This document shows, piece by piece, positions 8,306 through 17,167 of a stretch of 64,000 bases of DNA (position 1 is its first letter; every line of letters begins with the position of its first letter). The translations under genes were made by a program, and so were the position numbers. The notes under the pieces were generated by a model. It searched no databases and had not been told where the DNA came from. It worked only from the letters and a program-made list of their open reading frames with translations. This DNA is from Bdellovibrio sp. UBA4095. Its GTDB lineage: Bacteria; Bdellovibrionota; Bdellovibrionia; Bdellovibrionales; Bdellovibrionaceae. The DNA lies in NCBI GenBank assembly GCA_002381805.1, contig DFXZ01000013.1, forward strand, positions 1 to 64,000. The letters are read 5' to 3'.

Positions 8306-9976
8306 ATGGATGATTCGCTGCTGAATCAGCTTAAGCAAGAGCTTAACGGCAATTTTCGAAATGATGAGGAGACCCTGAACTCCTTTAGTACCGACCATAG
8401 CCATATTTGGATAAAGCCGCAGGGGGTTGCGGCTCCGGCAGACGTCGCTGAACTAAAGAGCCTGGTTCGGTTCGTCAACAATCGCAGAGAAATTGACTTC
8501 GACTTGTCCTTGACGGTTCGGGCGGGCGGCGCTTGTGTAACTGGTGGACCACTTAATGACTCTCTTATAGTGGATATAACTGCCGGGCTAAATAAAATCC
8601 TGAATCTATCGCCAAGTGAAGTGCGAGTTCAGCCAGGAATGTCTTATAGCGAATTCGACCGGGAGACGAAAAAATTGGGTTCTTATCTGCCTCCCTATCC
8701 CGCTTCAAGAGATATCTGCTGTATTGGAGGAATGATTGCCAATAATTCAGGAGGTCCACAGAGCTTTCGCTACGGAAAGGTGAATAAGTTCGTTAAGAGT
8801 CAAAAGGTCATCTTTGCCGATGGCGAGGAGTACAACGTGGAACCACTTGACCAAAGCACTCTACAAAAAAAAATGGACCAAGATGATTTCGAAGGTTCCA
8901 TATACCGTGATCTCTTCGGATTGATAACGGACAACTATGAAGCTATTCAAAAAGCAAAACCTCGGGCTAGTAAAAATTCAGCAGGCTATCCTTTGTGGAA
9001 TGTCTGGGATCCTAAAAAGAAAATTTTCGATCTAAATCAAATTATTGTCGGCTCCCAAGGCACCCTGGGCATCGTTACCGAAACAACATTTAAGCTGCAA
9101 CGGTTTTTGCCAGTGAAAAAGCTTATGGTCATATTTTTGAAAGATGCCGAAAGGTTAACGGAACTGATTGGGCTGCTATCCGATCAGGAACCCGAAGAGC
9201 TTGAGATGTATCATCAGAGTGTGATGAGAATGATTGGAAAACATTTTCCGACTTTTGCGGAGACACTCAACGTAAACCCGCTTACTTTCGGATTCGAGTT
9301 TAGTGGAGAGCTCTGGGAAATTTTAAAAACCAAACCGATGATTCCTGACTACGTCATCCTGCCAAAGTTCAGTGGCGAGTCTGAAGCAGAGGTCGACAGA
9401 GCAATCGAAAAAGCGCAGCTGGCGATAAGGCATTTAGATCTACCTGTTTTTGTGACCGAAGATCGTAAAGATATGGAGAAATACAAAAAGCTGCGACATG
9501 ATTCGTTCTATTTTTTTCAAAACTCGTTGGGCGGCAAAGATGAAGTTATTTTCTTTGATGACATTTGCATTCCGACCGAACACCTCTCCGAATGTTTGCC
9601 TAAATTTATAAACATCGTAGAGAGATGCAACTGTGAATACTTTATGGCCGGTCATATAGGTAACGGTAATATCCACTTGGTTCCTTTCATGGATGCAAAT
9701 CGTCCTGAAGATCAGAATATCATTAAAGAGATGATCCACGAGGCATATGATATCGTGCTAGGGGTTGGAGGGACCATATCGGGGGAGCATAATGATGGTC
9801 TTACTCGGACGCCTTTTCTAAAGAAGATGTATGGATCTGAAATTTACGAACTATTCGTTAGAACTAAGAAGATTTTTGATCCCAAGAATATTTTTAATCC
9901 CGGAAAAAAAGTTATGAACAGCCACAGTCAAAATCTGCAGTATGCATTTGACCATATGATGAAACCCAAAGATTAG
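8306..9976 (+). CDS. FAD-linked oxidase, D-lactate dehydrogenase / GlcD-like
   Basis: A 556-residue flavoprotein of the PCMH/FAD_binding_4 family. The N-terminal FAD domain has RAGGACVTGG, a variant of the usual RGGGT-TGG loop, and GGMIANNSGG. The C-terminal FAD-oxidase domain has GHIGNGNIH and GEHNDGLTRTPF, typical of D-lactate, glycolate or 2-hydroxyglutarate dehydrogenases. It has no membrane helix, so it probably feeds quinone peripherally. I take ATG 8306 with AGGAG 6 bases upstream; a TTG lies at 8300. It is followed after 10 bases by a pyruvate oxidase-like gene, which suggests lactate to pyruvate to acetate flow. The exact substrate is inferred. Confidence 0.85.
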   Translation: MDDSLLNQLKQELNGNFRNDEETLNSFSTDHSHIWIKPQGVAAPADVAELKSLVRFVNNRREIDFDLSLTVRAGGACVTGGPLNDSLIVDITAGLNKILNLSPSEVRVQPGMSYSEFDRETKKLGSYLPPYPASRDICCIGGMIANNSGGPQSFRYGKVNKFVKSQKVIFADGEEYNVEPLDQSTLQKKMDQDDFEGSIYRDLFGLITDNYEAIQKAKPRASKNSAGYPLWNVWDPKKKIFDLNQIIVGSQGTLGIVTETTFKLQRFLPVKKLMVIFLKDAERLTELIGLLSDQEPEELEMYHQSVMRMIGKHFPTFAETLNVNPLTFGFEFSGELWEILKTKPMIPDYVILPKFSGESEAEVDRAIEKAQLAIRHLDLPVFVTEDRKDMEKYKKLRHDSFYFFQNSLGGKDEVIFFDDICIPTEHLSECLPKFINIVERCNCEYFMAGHIGNGNIHLVPFMDANRPEDQNIIKEMIHEAYDIVLGVGGTISGEHNDGLTRTPFLKKMYGSEIYELFVRTKKIFDPKNIFNPGKKVMNSHSQNLQYAFDHMMKPKD

Positions 9977-9986
9977 GAGAGTACAA

Positions 9987-11771
9987 ATGGCAGCAACCGT
10001 CAGCGAATACATGATTGATCGCCTCAGCGACTGGGGAGTCCGTCGAATTTTTGGCTACTCTGGTGATGGCATAAATGGAATATTGGGCGCGCTCGACAAA
10101 GCCCAGGATAAAATGGAATTTGTGCAGGTTCGGCATGAGGAAATGGCCGCCTTTATGGCTTGTGCGCATGCCAAGTTTACCGGAGAAGTCGGTGTTTGTT
10201 TGGCGACGTCTGGTCCAGGAGCGATCCATTTATTAAACGGTCTCTATGATGCCAAGAAAGATCATCAACCCGTGGTCGCCATAGTTGGACAGCAAAAAAT
10301 GGCCTCGTTGGGAGGGGAGTACCAACAGGAAGTGGATCTTATTTCTTTATTCAAAGATGTAGCGCATGAATTTGTCTACATGGCTTCAAGCCCCAGTCAA
10401 ATGCGCCATCTTGTGGACCGTGCTATGCGAATTGCGATCGCAGAAAGGACTGTGACCTGTATAATTGTTCCGGCAGATGTTCAAGAAATGAATGCCGTCG
10501 AAGAGCCCGAACGCGCTCATGGGACTGTCCACTCAGGAGTAGGTTATAGCGCGCCTCGAGTAGTGCCTCAGTTGGAAGATCTAAGAAAAGCGGCAAAAAT
10601 TCTTAACGAGGGCAAGAAAGTGGCTATTCTTGTAGGTGCGGGAGCCAAAGGAGCCGTCGACGAAGTTATCGAAGTGGCCAATCGGCTGCAGTGCGGAGTG
10701 GCCAAGGCCTTGCTTGGCAAAGCGACTTTGCCAGATGATCTGTCATTTGTGACGGGACCAATAGGTTTGCTAGGCAGTAAACCGAGTTGGGACATGATGT
10801 CTTCCTGTGACACTTTGTTGATGATTGGATCAGGATTCCCCTATTCTGAATTTTTACCAAAGGAAGGTCAGGCGAAGGGTGTTCAGATTGATATTGATGC
10901 GCACATGTTAAGTATTCGTTTCCCGATGGAAGCGAACTTAGTGGGTGATGCCAAAGAAACTCTTCAGGCCCTCTTGCCTTATTTAGAACAAAAGCGTGAG
11001 ACTGCCTGGAGGGAAGAAATCGAAGAGAATGTCCGACAATGGTGGAAAACTCTTGAATCTAGAGCTATGAAGGAAGCTGATCCCGTGAATCCTCAGCGTG
11101 TTTTTTGGGAGTTGTCACCTCGCTTGCCCGAAAACAGTATTCTATGCTGCGACACTGGATCCACCACAAACTGGTATGCACGAGATTTGAAGATACGTCG
11201 TGGAATGTTAGCTTCGAACTCTGGTGGACTTGCAACTATGGGGAATGGAATGCCCTACGCCTTAGCGGCTAAGTTTGCACATCCTGATCGACCGGTTATA
11301 GCCATTGTGGGGGACGGGGCTATGCAAATGAATGGGTTGAATTGTATGATCACTCTGCAGAAGTATTGTAAACTGTGGTCAAACCCACAGTTTGTGATTC
11401 TGGTTCTGAATAATCGCGACCTGAATCAAGTCACTTGGGAGCAGCGGGTTCTGGTAGGCAATCCCGAATTCAAGGGAGCACAGGATATTCCCGATTTCTC
11501 TTACACTGCATATGCAGAAATTTTGGGGTTTGACCACTACCTGATCGATAAACCCGCTGGTATCGGAGATACTTGGGATCGCGCACTCAATTCGACTCGT
11601 CCTGTTCTTGTAGAAGCGTTTACAGACCCCAATGTTCCGACGATACCTCCGCACATGACGGGAGAGCAGATGACTCACTTTATGAAATCAATTTTTAAAG
11701 GTGATGCAGAAGTGCTCGGTGTTCTTAAACAAAGTATTAAAGATGCAGCTTCTTCATTCCTCAAATCCTGA
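9987..11771 (+). CDS. thiamine-diphosphate enzyme, pyruvate oxidase / quinone pyruvate dehydrogenase-like
   Basis: A 594-residue three-domain ThDP enzyme. The N-terminal PYR domain has the activating Glu in RHEEMAAFMA (about residue 51) and GPGAIHLLNG. The central domain binds a nucleotide, and the C-terminal PP domain has the GDGAMQMN...LNNRD Mg-ThDP motif (around residues 440-475). Overall it resembles PoxB and acetolactate-synthase-like oxidases. Pairing with the lactate dehydrogenase-like gene 10 bases upstream favours pyruvate as substrate, giving acetate or acetyl-phosphate. AGGAGAG precedes the ATG. The 3' end overlaps the convergent hydroxylase gene by 18 bases. Confidence 0.85.
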   Translation: MAATVSEYMIDRLSDWGVRRIFGYSGDGINGILGALDKAQDKMEFVQVRHEEMAAFMACAHAKFTGEVGVCLATSGPGAIHLLNGLYDAKKDHQPVVAIVGQQKMASLGGEYQQEVDLISLFKDVAHEFVYMASSPSQMRHLVDRAMRIAIAERTVTCIIVPADVQEMNAVEEPERAHGTVHSGVGYSAPRVVPQLEDLRKAAKILNEGKKVAILVGAGAKGAVDEVIEVANRLQCGVAKALLGKATLPDDLSFVTGPIGLLGSKPSWDMMSSCDTLLMIGSGFPYSEFLPKEGQAKGVQIDIDAHMLSIRFPMEANLVGDAKETLQALLPYLEQKRETAWREEIEENVRQWWKTLESRAMKEADPVNPQRVFWELSPRLPENSILCCDTGSTTNWYARDLKIRRGMLASNSGGLATMGNGMPYALAAKFAHPDRPVIAIVGDGAMQMNGLNCMITLQKYCKLWSNPQFVILVLNNRDLNQVTWEQRVLVGNPEFKGAQDIPDFSYTAYAEILGFDHYLIDKPAGIGDTWDRALNSTRPVLVEAFTDPNVPTIPPHMTGEQMTHFMKSIFKGDAEVLGVLKQSIKDAASSFLKS

Positions 11772-12554
11772 GGTAAATGGCAAGAGGAGGGCCGGCAAAA
11801 ACCGAGCCCTCTCGGGTCTTTTGACCTTTGTTAATCCGACTTGTACAGATTCAACTGGTTTTGATTCGAATGTCCCATGAAGTCGGTCCCACAAGCTGAA
11901 TACAATTCCGTAGTTTGAATTTCTTTCCGAAGCTAAAATCGAATGATGAATCGTGTGCAAGTGAGGTGTGATAAAAACCTTCTGAAGTGACTCTTCGATC
12001 GATTTCCCAAGTTGCACATTGGCATGATGAAGTTGAGCAAAATGTATACTCAGAACTTCGAACACGGATAGATGTTTTGGCGAGATTCCCCAGACAAGGA
12101 CCCAGAAGGCTTGAAACAAGTTCGAAAGCATCAAGTCAAAAGAATGAAACCGCAGGCTGGTCAATGTGTCGAGCTCCAAATCAGAATGGTGAGTTTTGTG
12201 AAGTCTCCAAATAATCGGTACTTCGTGACTCCAGCGGTGAGAAAGATACAGCTGATAGTCGAGCAGAAGAAATGACAGAATTAGTCTGAGTTTATGTGGA
12301 AGAATAGCGTTGTTCAGTAAGCCTAACTTACACCTTTCGGCAAACGCGGCAGACTTGTGAGGCCAGGGAAATCCGCGCAAGGTTGCTCCGGCAAGAACTG
12401 CAAAAGCTGCACTTGTCTGAATGCGCTTTCTGCTTTCTTGTGGCGGTAGCTTCTTGCGAAGTGGTCTTCGATTTTCCTGCAGTAGAGCTAAACCGAGAAC
12501 TCCTAAGATTGCCGCAACTTTAAAAATGTCACTTCGCTCTAAGTGGACTTTCAT
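11754..12554 (-). CDS. sterol desaturase / fatty-acid hydroxylase family membrane protein
   Basis: A 266-residue integral membrane di-iron protein. The His boxes HRWSH, HKTHH and HLHTIHH match the FA_hydroxylase superfamily, whose members hydroxylate or desaturate lipids, sterols or carotenoid rings. The first hydrophobic segment is at about 8-22. The upstream reading frame stays open, but ATG at 12554 overlaps the stop of the SDR gene (ATGA) and gives a normal-length protein. It is co-transcribed with the SDR. The substrate is unknown. Given the carotenoid operon 9 kb away, a carotenoid or membrane-lipid role is possible, but that is inference. Confidence 0.85.
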   Translation of the reverse strand: MKVHLERSDIFKVAAILGVLGLALLQENRRPLRKKLPPQESRKRIQTSAAFAVLAGATLRGFPWPHKSAAFAERCKLGLLNNAILPHKLRLILSFLLLDYQLYLSHRWSHEVPIIWRLHKTHHSDLELDTLTSLRFHSFDLMLSNLFQAFWVLVWGISPKHLSVFEVLSIHFAQLHHANVQLGKSIEESLQKVFITPHLHTIHHSILASERNSNYGIVFSLWDRLHGTFESKPVESVQVGLTKVKRPERARFLPALLLPFTSGFEE

Positions 12555-13549
12555 CTTTGATTCCTTCTGATAAAGAAGCCACTCAGTGCCACGGCACCAC
12601 CAAGAGCCAGAACGGCACGATGGCGACTGAACCATTTTTGCAGACTCCAATCCGTTGACTGTTTGTCGAAGCGTCCATGGGAGCGATAGTATTGGACAGG
12701 CATGGGTGAATAGAGATTGTTGGGGCGATCAATCGAATCAGATTCTTCGGTTTGTTGATCATCGAAGCCATTTTGAGCGAGATAGTGATCGGCATAGTGA
12801 GGAACTAGACGATCGCCCCAAACCGCTTTGACCGTTGGCCAAGCAATGAACCATTCTTTCCGGGGATGAGAACTTGCCCAATAAATTGCATCAGCTGCTA
12901 CTTCGGGTTGAAAAATAGGTGGGACGGGTTGGGGTTTATTTTTCATACGAGACTTCACCCAATCGAACTGAGGAGTATTGATTGCCGGCAAGTGTACGAC
13001 CGTGACTTGAATTTGACTGTTTTCGTGTAAGAGTTCACAACGTAAAGATTCCGTGAAGCCAATGACGGCGTGCTTTGCGGCACAATAAGCCGACTGCAGC
13101 GGAATACTTCGGTAGGCAAGGGCCGAACCGACTTGCACAATGACTCCCTTGCCATGCGGCCGCATGTGTTTTAGTGCCGCTAAGGTTCCATTCACTACGC
13201 CAAGATATGTGACGTCGGTTACCCTTTTATATTCCTCTGCGCTCATTTCGCTGACGGGTGAGAAAACGGAGACCATGGCATTATTGATCCACACATCGAT
13301 TCGGCCAAATCGATCCACGGCAGCCTGCATTGCCTTTTCCACCTGATCAAAATTGCTAACATCAGTTGAAACGAGATGAATTCGATCTTGCGCTTGCGGC
13401 AGCTCGTCTTTTAAGTTCTGCAAGCCTTCTTGACTGCGGGCTAGCAGAGTCAATCTTGCACCCTTGCTAGCGAAATACATAGCTGTGGCTCTGCCCACTC
13501 CTGCCGATGCGCCCGTAATGACAACATGTCGTTTATCCTTGTTTGACAT
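12551..13549 (-). CDS. short-chain dehydrogenase/reductase with C-terminal membrane anchor
   Basis: A 332-residue SDR. The Rossmann cofactor loop is TGASAGVGRATA near residue 12, NNAMVS replaces NNAG, and the catalytic Ser and YCAAK are near residues 145-162. The family uses NAD(P)H on alcohols or ketones. The C-terminal extension of about 80 residues ends in a hydrophobic helix and an RRNQR tail, which suggests membrane tethering. It is coupled to the di-iron hydroxylase by an ATGA overlap, so the pair may hydroxylate and then oxidise a lipid. AAGGGG precedes the ATG. Confidence 0.85.
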   Translation of the reverse strand: MSNKDKRHVVITGASAGVGRATAMYFASKGARLTLLARSQEGLQNLKDELPQAQDRIHLVSTDVSNFDQVEKAMQAAVDRFGRIDVWINNAMVSVFSPVSEMSAEEYKRVTDVTYLGVVNGTLAALKHMRPHGKGVIVQVGSALAYRSIPLQSAYCAAKHAVIGFTESLRCELLHENSQIQVTVVHLPAINTPQFDWVKSRMKNKPQPVPPIFQPEVAADAIYWASSHPRKEWFIAWPTVKAVWGDRLVPHYADHYLAQNGFDDQQTEESDSIDRPNNLYSPMPVQYYRSHGRFDKQSTDWSLQKWFSRHRAVLALGGAVALSGFFIRRNQR

Positions 13550-13569
13550 TGAACACCCCTTATCGTGTG

Positions 13570-13583
13570 CAAGCGATCGCTTG
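13570..13583. repeat. 14-bp perfect palindrome CAAGCGATCGCTTG
   Basis: A perfect dyad in the short gap between the SDR start (13549) and the GH15 stop (13597), upstream of the SDR gene. It could be a dimeric-regulator operator or a chance GCGATCGC-type site. Confidence 0.4.
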
Positions 13584-13596
13584 GTCGAAGTGCATT

Positions 13597-15399
13597 CTAT
13601 TCGTCCTCGATCTCGCTGCGATCTATCGCCGGTCCGTGAATTTTAGTGAGATTAAAGGCTGTAATTATGAGGGCAATGTGAGAGAGGGCCTGGGGGAAGT
13701 TTCCGACAAGGCGTTTTCGCTTGCAATCGAACTCTTCAGAGAGAAGGCCTACATCATTTCTTATCGACAGAATTTTATCGAAAAGTTTCGTAGCCTCATC
13801 CTTGCGACCCAACATAATTAAACAGTCAATGAGCCAAAACGAACATGGGATGAATATTCCTTCACCGCCAGCGATTCCTTCTCTTTCGGGGTCAGGAATG
13901 TAACGTCTTAAGAATCCATCCTCAGAGAGTTCTTCCTCGATAGCTTTGATTGTCCCTTGCACTCGGGGGTCTTCAATTGGCAGAAAGCCTACGACAGGTA
14001 TCATGAGCAGACTGGCATCAGGAGTTTCGCTGTCATAGGACTGTACGAAAGAGTTCTTTTTACTGCTGAAGCCATTTTTACAAATGTCATCGTGAATTTT
14101 TTGGCGAAGAGCCACCCATTGTTCTATGGGTGCAGAAAAGCCAGCAAGCTTGGCGTTTCTGATGGCTCTATCGACGGCCACCCAAGCCATTATTTTTGAA
14201 TGGGTGAAGTGGCGGCGAGGCCCCCGGACTTCCCAAATACCCTCGTCGGGAAGGTGCCAGTGATGTTCAATAAACTCGAGAAAACACTTTTGTATTCGCC
14301 ATGAGTTTTCATTTATAAGAAATCCATTCTTTAGTGCTAGATGGAGGGTGTCTAGTGTCTCTCCAAAAACATCAAGCTGATGCTGGCGGTGTGCCGCATT
14401 TCCCGTTCGAACAGGAGAAGAGTTTTGGTAACCCTTAAGCCACGGCAATTTAAGTTCAGGCAAGCGACGTTCCCCTGCAATTCCATACATGATATGGGCT
14501 TGGTTTGGCGTTCCCGCGACAGCTCGCAACAACCACTCATTCCACTTTTCGGCCTCTTCTTTATATCCGGCACTTAAGAATGCATAAAGTGTGTAGGTCG
14601 AATCACGAATCCAGCAATAACGGTAGTCCCAGTTTCTTTCGCCTCCGATTTCTTCTGGCAAAGAAGTCGTCGGAGCCGCAATGATGCCCCCAGTGGGCTC
14701 ATAAGTAAGTCCCTTTAGGGTCAATAGCGAGCGAATGACATCGTTGCGATGAGGTCCCTCGTATTTACAGCGCGAGGCAAAAGTGTTCCAAAAGTGATAG
14801 GTTTTTTCGATCAGTTCTCTTGGGTTGTCCTGGTATATAAAGTCGCTTTGATGTGAGGGTGTCCATGAAAGCACAAAATTTGCTTCGTCTCCTTTTTTCA
14901 GAGTTAGACGCCCTTTACTTTTAAGATCTCTCTGGTCTGTCAAAGGTACGGGACTTTGAATGTGAATTTCTTCGGGGCCCGCCACAGCTCTTATTCCATA
15001 GGAGGTTTTTCTGAGCCAGGGAATTATGCTTCCATAGTCCATACGCAGAAGAATTTCAGTCTCAAATTCAACTTCACCTTCAATACCAATGAGAGAACGT
15101 ACTAAATAGGGTGTGGTGGTGTTGACGATCAGCGCGTCTTCTAAGCAAACTTTGCCTTTGGCTGTTGAATAAAATGTTTGAAGGACTAAACTGTCACCTC
15201 GATACTTTCGAGTGCACTCAAACTCTTCTGTGGGCCGCATGATCCAGGTTCCGTTTTCCTTGTCACCCAGAAGCGCAGAGAAAAAGGCACCTGAATCAAA
15301 CCTGGGCAGACACATCCAATCAATGGAGCCATCTCTGGCTACAAGAGCCGATCCTTTACAGTTGCTAAGAAGAGCATAATCTTCAATTGGTTTTGACAT
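13597..15399 (-). CDS. glycoside hydrolase family 15 protein (glucoamylase/trehalase-like)
   Basis: A 600-residue cytoplasmic protein. The N-terminal trehalase-like beta domain opens with IEDYALLSNC and DGSIDWMCLPRFDS. The (alpha/alpha)6 domain carries GGERNWDYRYCWIRD, a hallmark of bacterial GH15 enzymes, and EGIWEVRGP downstream. GH15 members hydrolyse alpha-glucosides including trehalose and starch fragments. There is no signal peptide, consistent with storage sugar or trehalose turnover. It is transcribed toward the SDR gene with a 47-base gap. The ribosome site is weak. The substrate is not decidable from sequence. Confidence 0.88.
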   Translation of the reverse strand: MSKPIEDYALLSNCKGSALVARDGSIDWMCLPRFDSGAFFSALLGDKENGTWIMRPTEEFECTRKYRGDSLVLQTFYSTAKGKVCLEDALIVNTTTPYLVRSLIGIEGEVEFETEILLRMDYGSIIPWLRKTSYGIRAVAGPEEIHIQSPVPLTDQRDLKSKGRLTLKKGDEANFVLSWTPSHQSDFIYQDNPRELIEKTYHFWNTFASRCKYEGPHRNDVIRSLLTLKGLTYEPTGGIIAAPTTSLPEEIGGERNWDYRYCWIRDSTYTLYAFLSAGYKEEAEKWNEWLLRAVAGTPNQAHIMYGIAGERRLPELKLPWLKGYQNSSPVRTGNAAHRQHQLDVFGETLDTLHLALKNGFLINENSWRIQKCFLEFIEHHWHLPDEGIWEVRGPRRHFTHSKIMAWVAVDRAIRNAKLAGFSAPIEQWVALRQKIHDDICKNGFSSKKNSFVQSYDSETPDASLLMIPVVGFLPIEDPRVQGTIKAIEEELSEDGFLRRYIPDPEREGIAGGEGIFIPCSFWLIDCLIMLGRKDEATKLFDKILSIRNDVGLLSEEFDCKRKRLVGNFPQALSHIALIITAFNLTKIHGPAIDRSEIEDE

Positions 15400-15550
15400 G
15401 CTTATATTTTAGGGACTCGTTGATATTCGTGCAAAGTAGACAGAACGGACGTGTCAGTAATCACGTAAGGTGTCGCCATAATGAAGAACTCTATATTGCA
15501 GTAAGACAGGCAGGTTTGACACTTCAGATTGTTTCGACTTGAATGACGGC

Positions 15551-16912
15551 ATGGTTCGAATTCGCAGTTACATTGATGTGACATCTAAGATGTTGTTTGC
15601 GCAGCTCAAACAACGAGTTACTGAAAAACAGAGCTTCGGTTTCATGTTTATTTTGGCAGCAATTTGTAACGGATTGATAATTATCGGTTATGGTGAGCTC
15701 TTCAGTATCGTCGAAAATTTTGCCCGGAAATCTGTTGCTAACCACTTGGTCCTCATGCTCGTAGCAGCTCCCATTTTATTTTTGGCAGCCTGGTATTTAA
15801 ATACGATAAAGTTTCCTTTTAGTTCTGGCAGCGGAATCCCGCAGATTATTACCGCCACTGAGATATCGGCGGAAACTCAGGCTGGAAAGAGCTTTGTCCG
15901 ACAGGCTCTTTCTTTTCGAACAGCAATAGCAAAAATTTTCGGATCACTTATGGTTGTACTCGCCGGGGGAGCCGTAGGGAGGGAAGGTCCTTCATTGCAT
16001 ATCAGTGCCAGCATCTTTTATCTTTTTCATCGGGCTCTTAATAAAATCCACAAGACACCTGATCATAAATCCTGGATCATAGGAGGAGCTGCGGCCGGTC
16101 TGGCTGCTGCCTTTAATACACCTTTGGGTGGAATTGTGTATGCGATCGAAGAACTGGGTTCCCAATATTTTACCGAAATTAAAAACAATCTTCTTTTAGC
16201 TGTACTTGTTTCGGGTATTGCATCGCAAACTATACTGGGGACCTATCTCTTTATTGGTACACCGGAAACAAATCCTTACAATTTTCGCTTGTTGGCCTTG
16301 ATAGTTGCGCTGTCTGCATTTTGTGGTTTGGCGGGGGCATTTTTCGGTCACTTGGTTTATCTGGCGACTCAGTTAAAAAATCGAATAAAGTCCATGCCCG
16401 TCAGAGTTTTTTTTGTATCAGCCATAGCAGTGACGGTTTGCCTTATTGCTTCAATGGATCCGTTTGCCCTCGGGACAGGGAGAGAGTACATTGCGTCTCT
16501 TCTTTTTACGGATCAAACGCCATCCATTTTTACAGTCCCTTTGCGTCTCTTGAATACCTGTTTGGTTTATATGACTGGTGTTGCCGGTGGAATCTTTGCT
16601 CCCTCCTTGGCATTGGGAGCGGGGTTAGGTTTTCACTTTAGCGGTGTGATTGAATCTTTAATGCCGTTCTCGAACACTAATTTATTTATTTTGTGTGGAA
16701 TGGTTTCATTTTTAACAGGTGTGACCAGAACGCCACTGACTTCGTTTATACTTGTCGTGGAAATGACGGATCGACATATATCAATTGTCCCCCTGATGCT
16801 GGCGGCATTGGTGGCCTCGATAATAGCGAAACTTTGGAACAAAGAAGGTTTTTACGGTTTGGCAATGCTCGACTATCTTCAGCGCATAAAAGTTCAGACA
16901 GAGAAGTCGTGA
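15551..16912 (+). CDS. clcA: CLC-family chloride transporter
   Basis: A membrane protein of about 453 residues with all CLC signatures in order: GSGIPQ, GREGPS with the gating Glu, GGIFAPSLALGAG, and a Tyr near the C-terminus in GFYGLAMLDY. The internal EE pair in YAIEELGSQ matches the proton-glutamate of exchangers such as E. coli ClcA, so H+/Cl- antiport is more likely than a channel. There are no CBS domains. A TTG at 15539 also opens the frame; ATG 15551 is chosen by length, although the ribosome site is poor in both cases. It likely helps acid or osmotic tolerance. Confidence 0.92.
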   Translation: MVRIRSYIDVTSKMLFAQLKQRVTEKQSFGFMFILAAICNGLIIIGYGELFSIVENFARKSVANHLVLMLVAAPILFLAAWYLNTIKFPFSSGSGIPQIITATEISAETQAGKSFVRQALSFRTAIAKIFGSLMVVLAGGAVGREGPSLHISASIFYLFHRALNKIHKTPDHKSWIIGGAAAGLAAAFNTPLGGIVYAIEELGSQYFTEIKNNLLLAVLVSGIASQTILGTYLFIGTPETNPYNFRLLALIVALSAFCGLAGAFFGHLVYLATQLKNRIKSMPVRVFFVSAIAVTVCLIASMDPFALGTGREYIASLLFTDQTPSIFTVPLRLLNTCLVYMTGVAGGIFAPSLALGAGLGFHFSGVIESLMPFSNTNLFILCGMVSFLTGVTRTPLTSFILVVEMTDRHISIVPLMLAALVASIIAKLWNKEGFYGLAMLDYLQRIKVQTEKS

Positions 16913-17167
16913 GGGACACTCCCCCTAAAGACACCGGCGGGACCTGCCAGTAGGGAAGTTCTGCGAAAGTTTTCTCGTCAAAAGCTGTTGTAATTTTCAG
17001 CCCTTTCTTCTGAGGCCTTGTTAAAAAATCCTGACTTTCAATAAAATATGCGAATGATTTTTTGACGTTCAAGATCGCGACCGTTGGCAAAAGAATATAT
17101 TTTTTGCTAAGTTCTTTCCTTCTGTAGCAGAGGTGCTAGGCTAACTGCTCAATTGCGGAGTTTTAAG

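Noticed and set aside
16746..17090. 114-codon minus-strand frame across the end of the CLC gene and the gap before photolyase
   Set aside because: It overlaps the clear CLC coding sequence, has no ribosome site and no recognisable domain.
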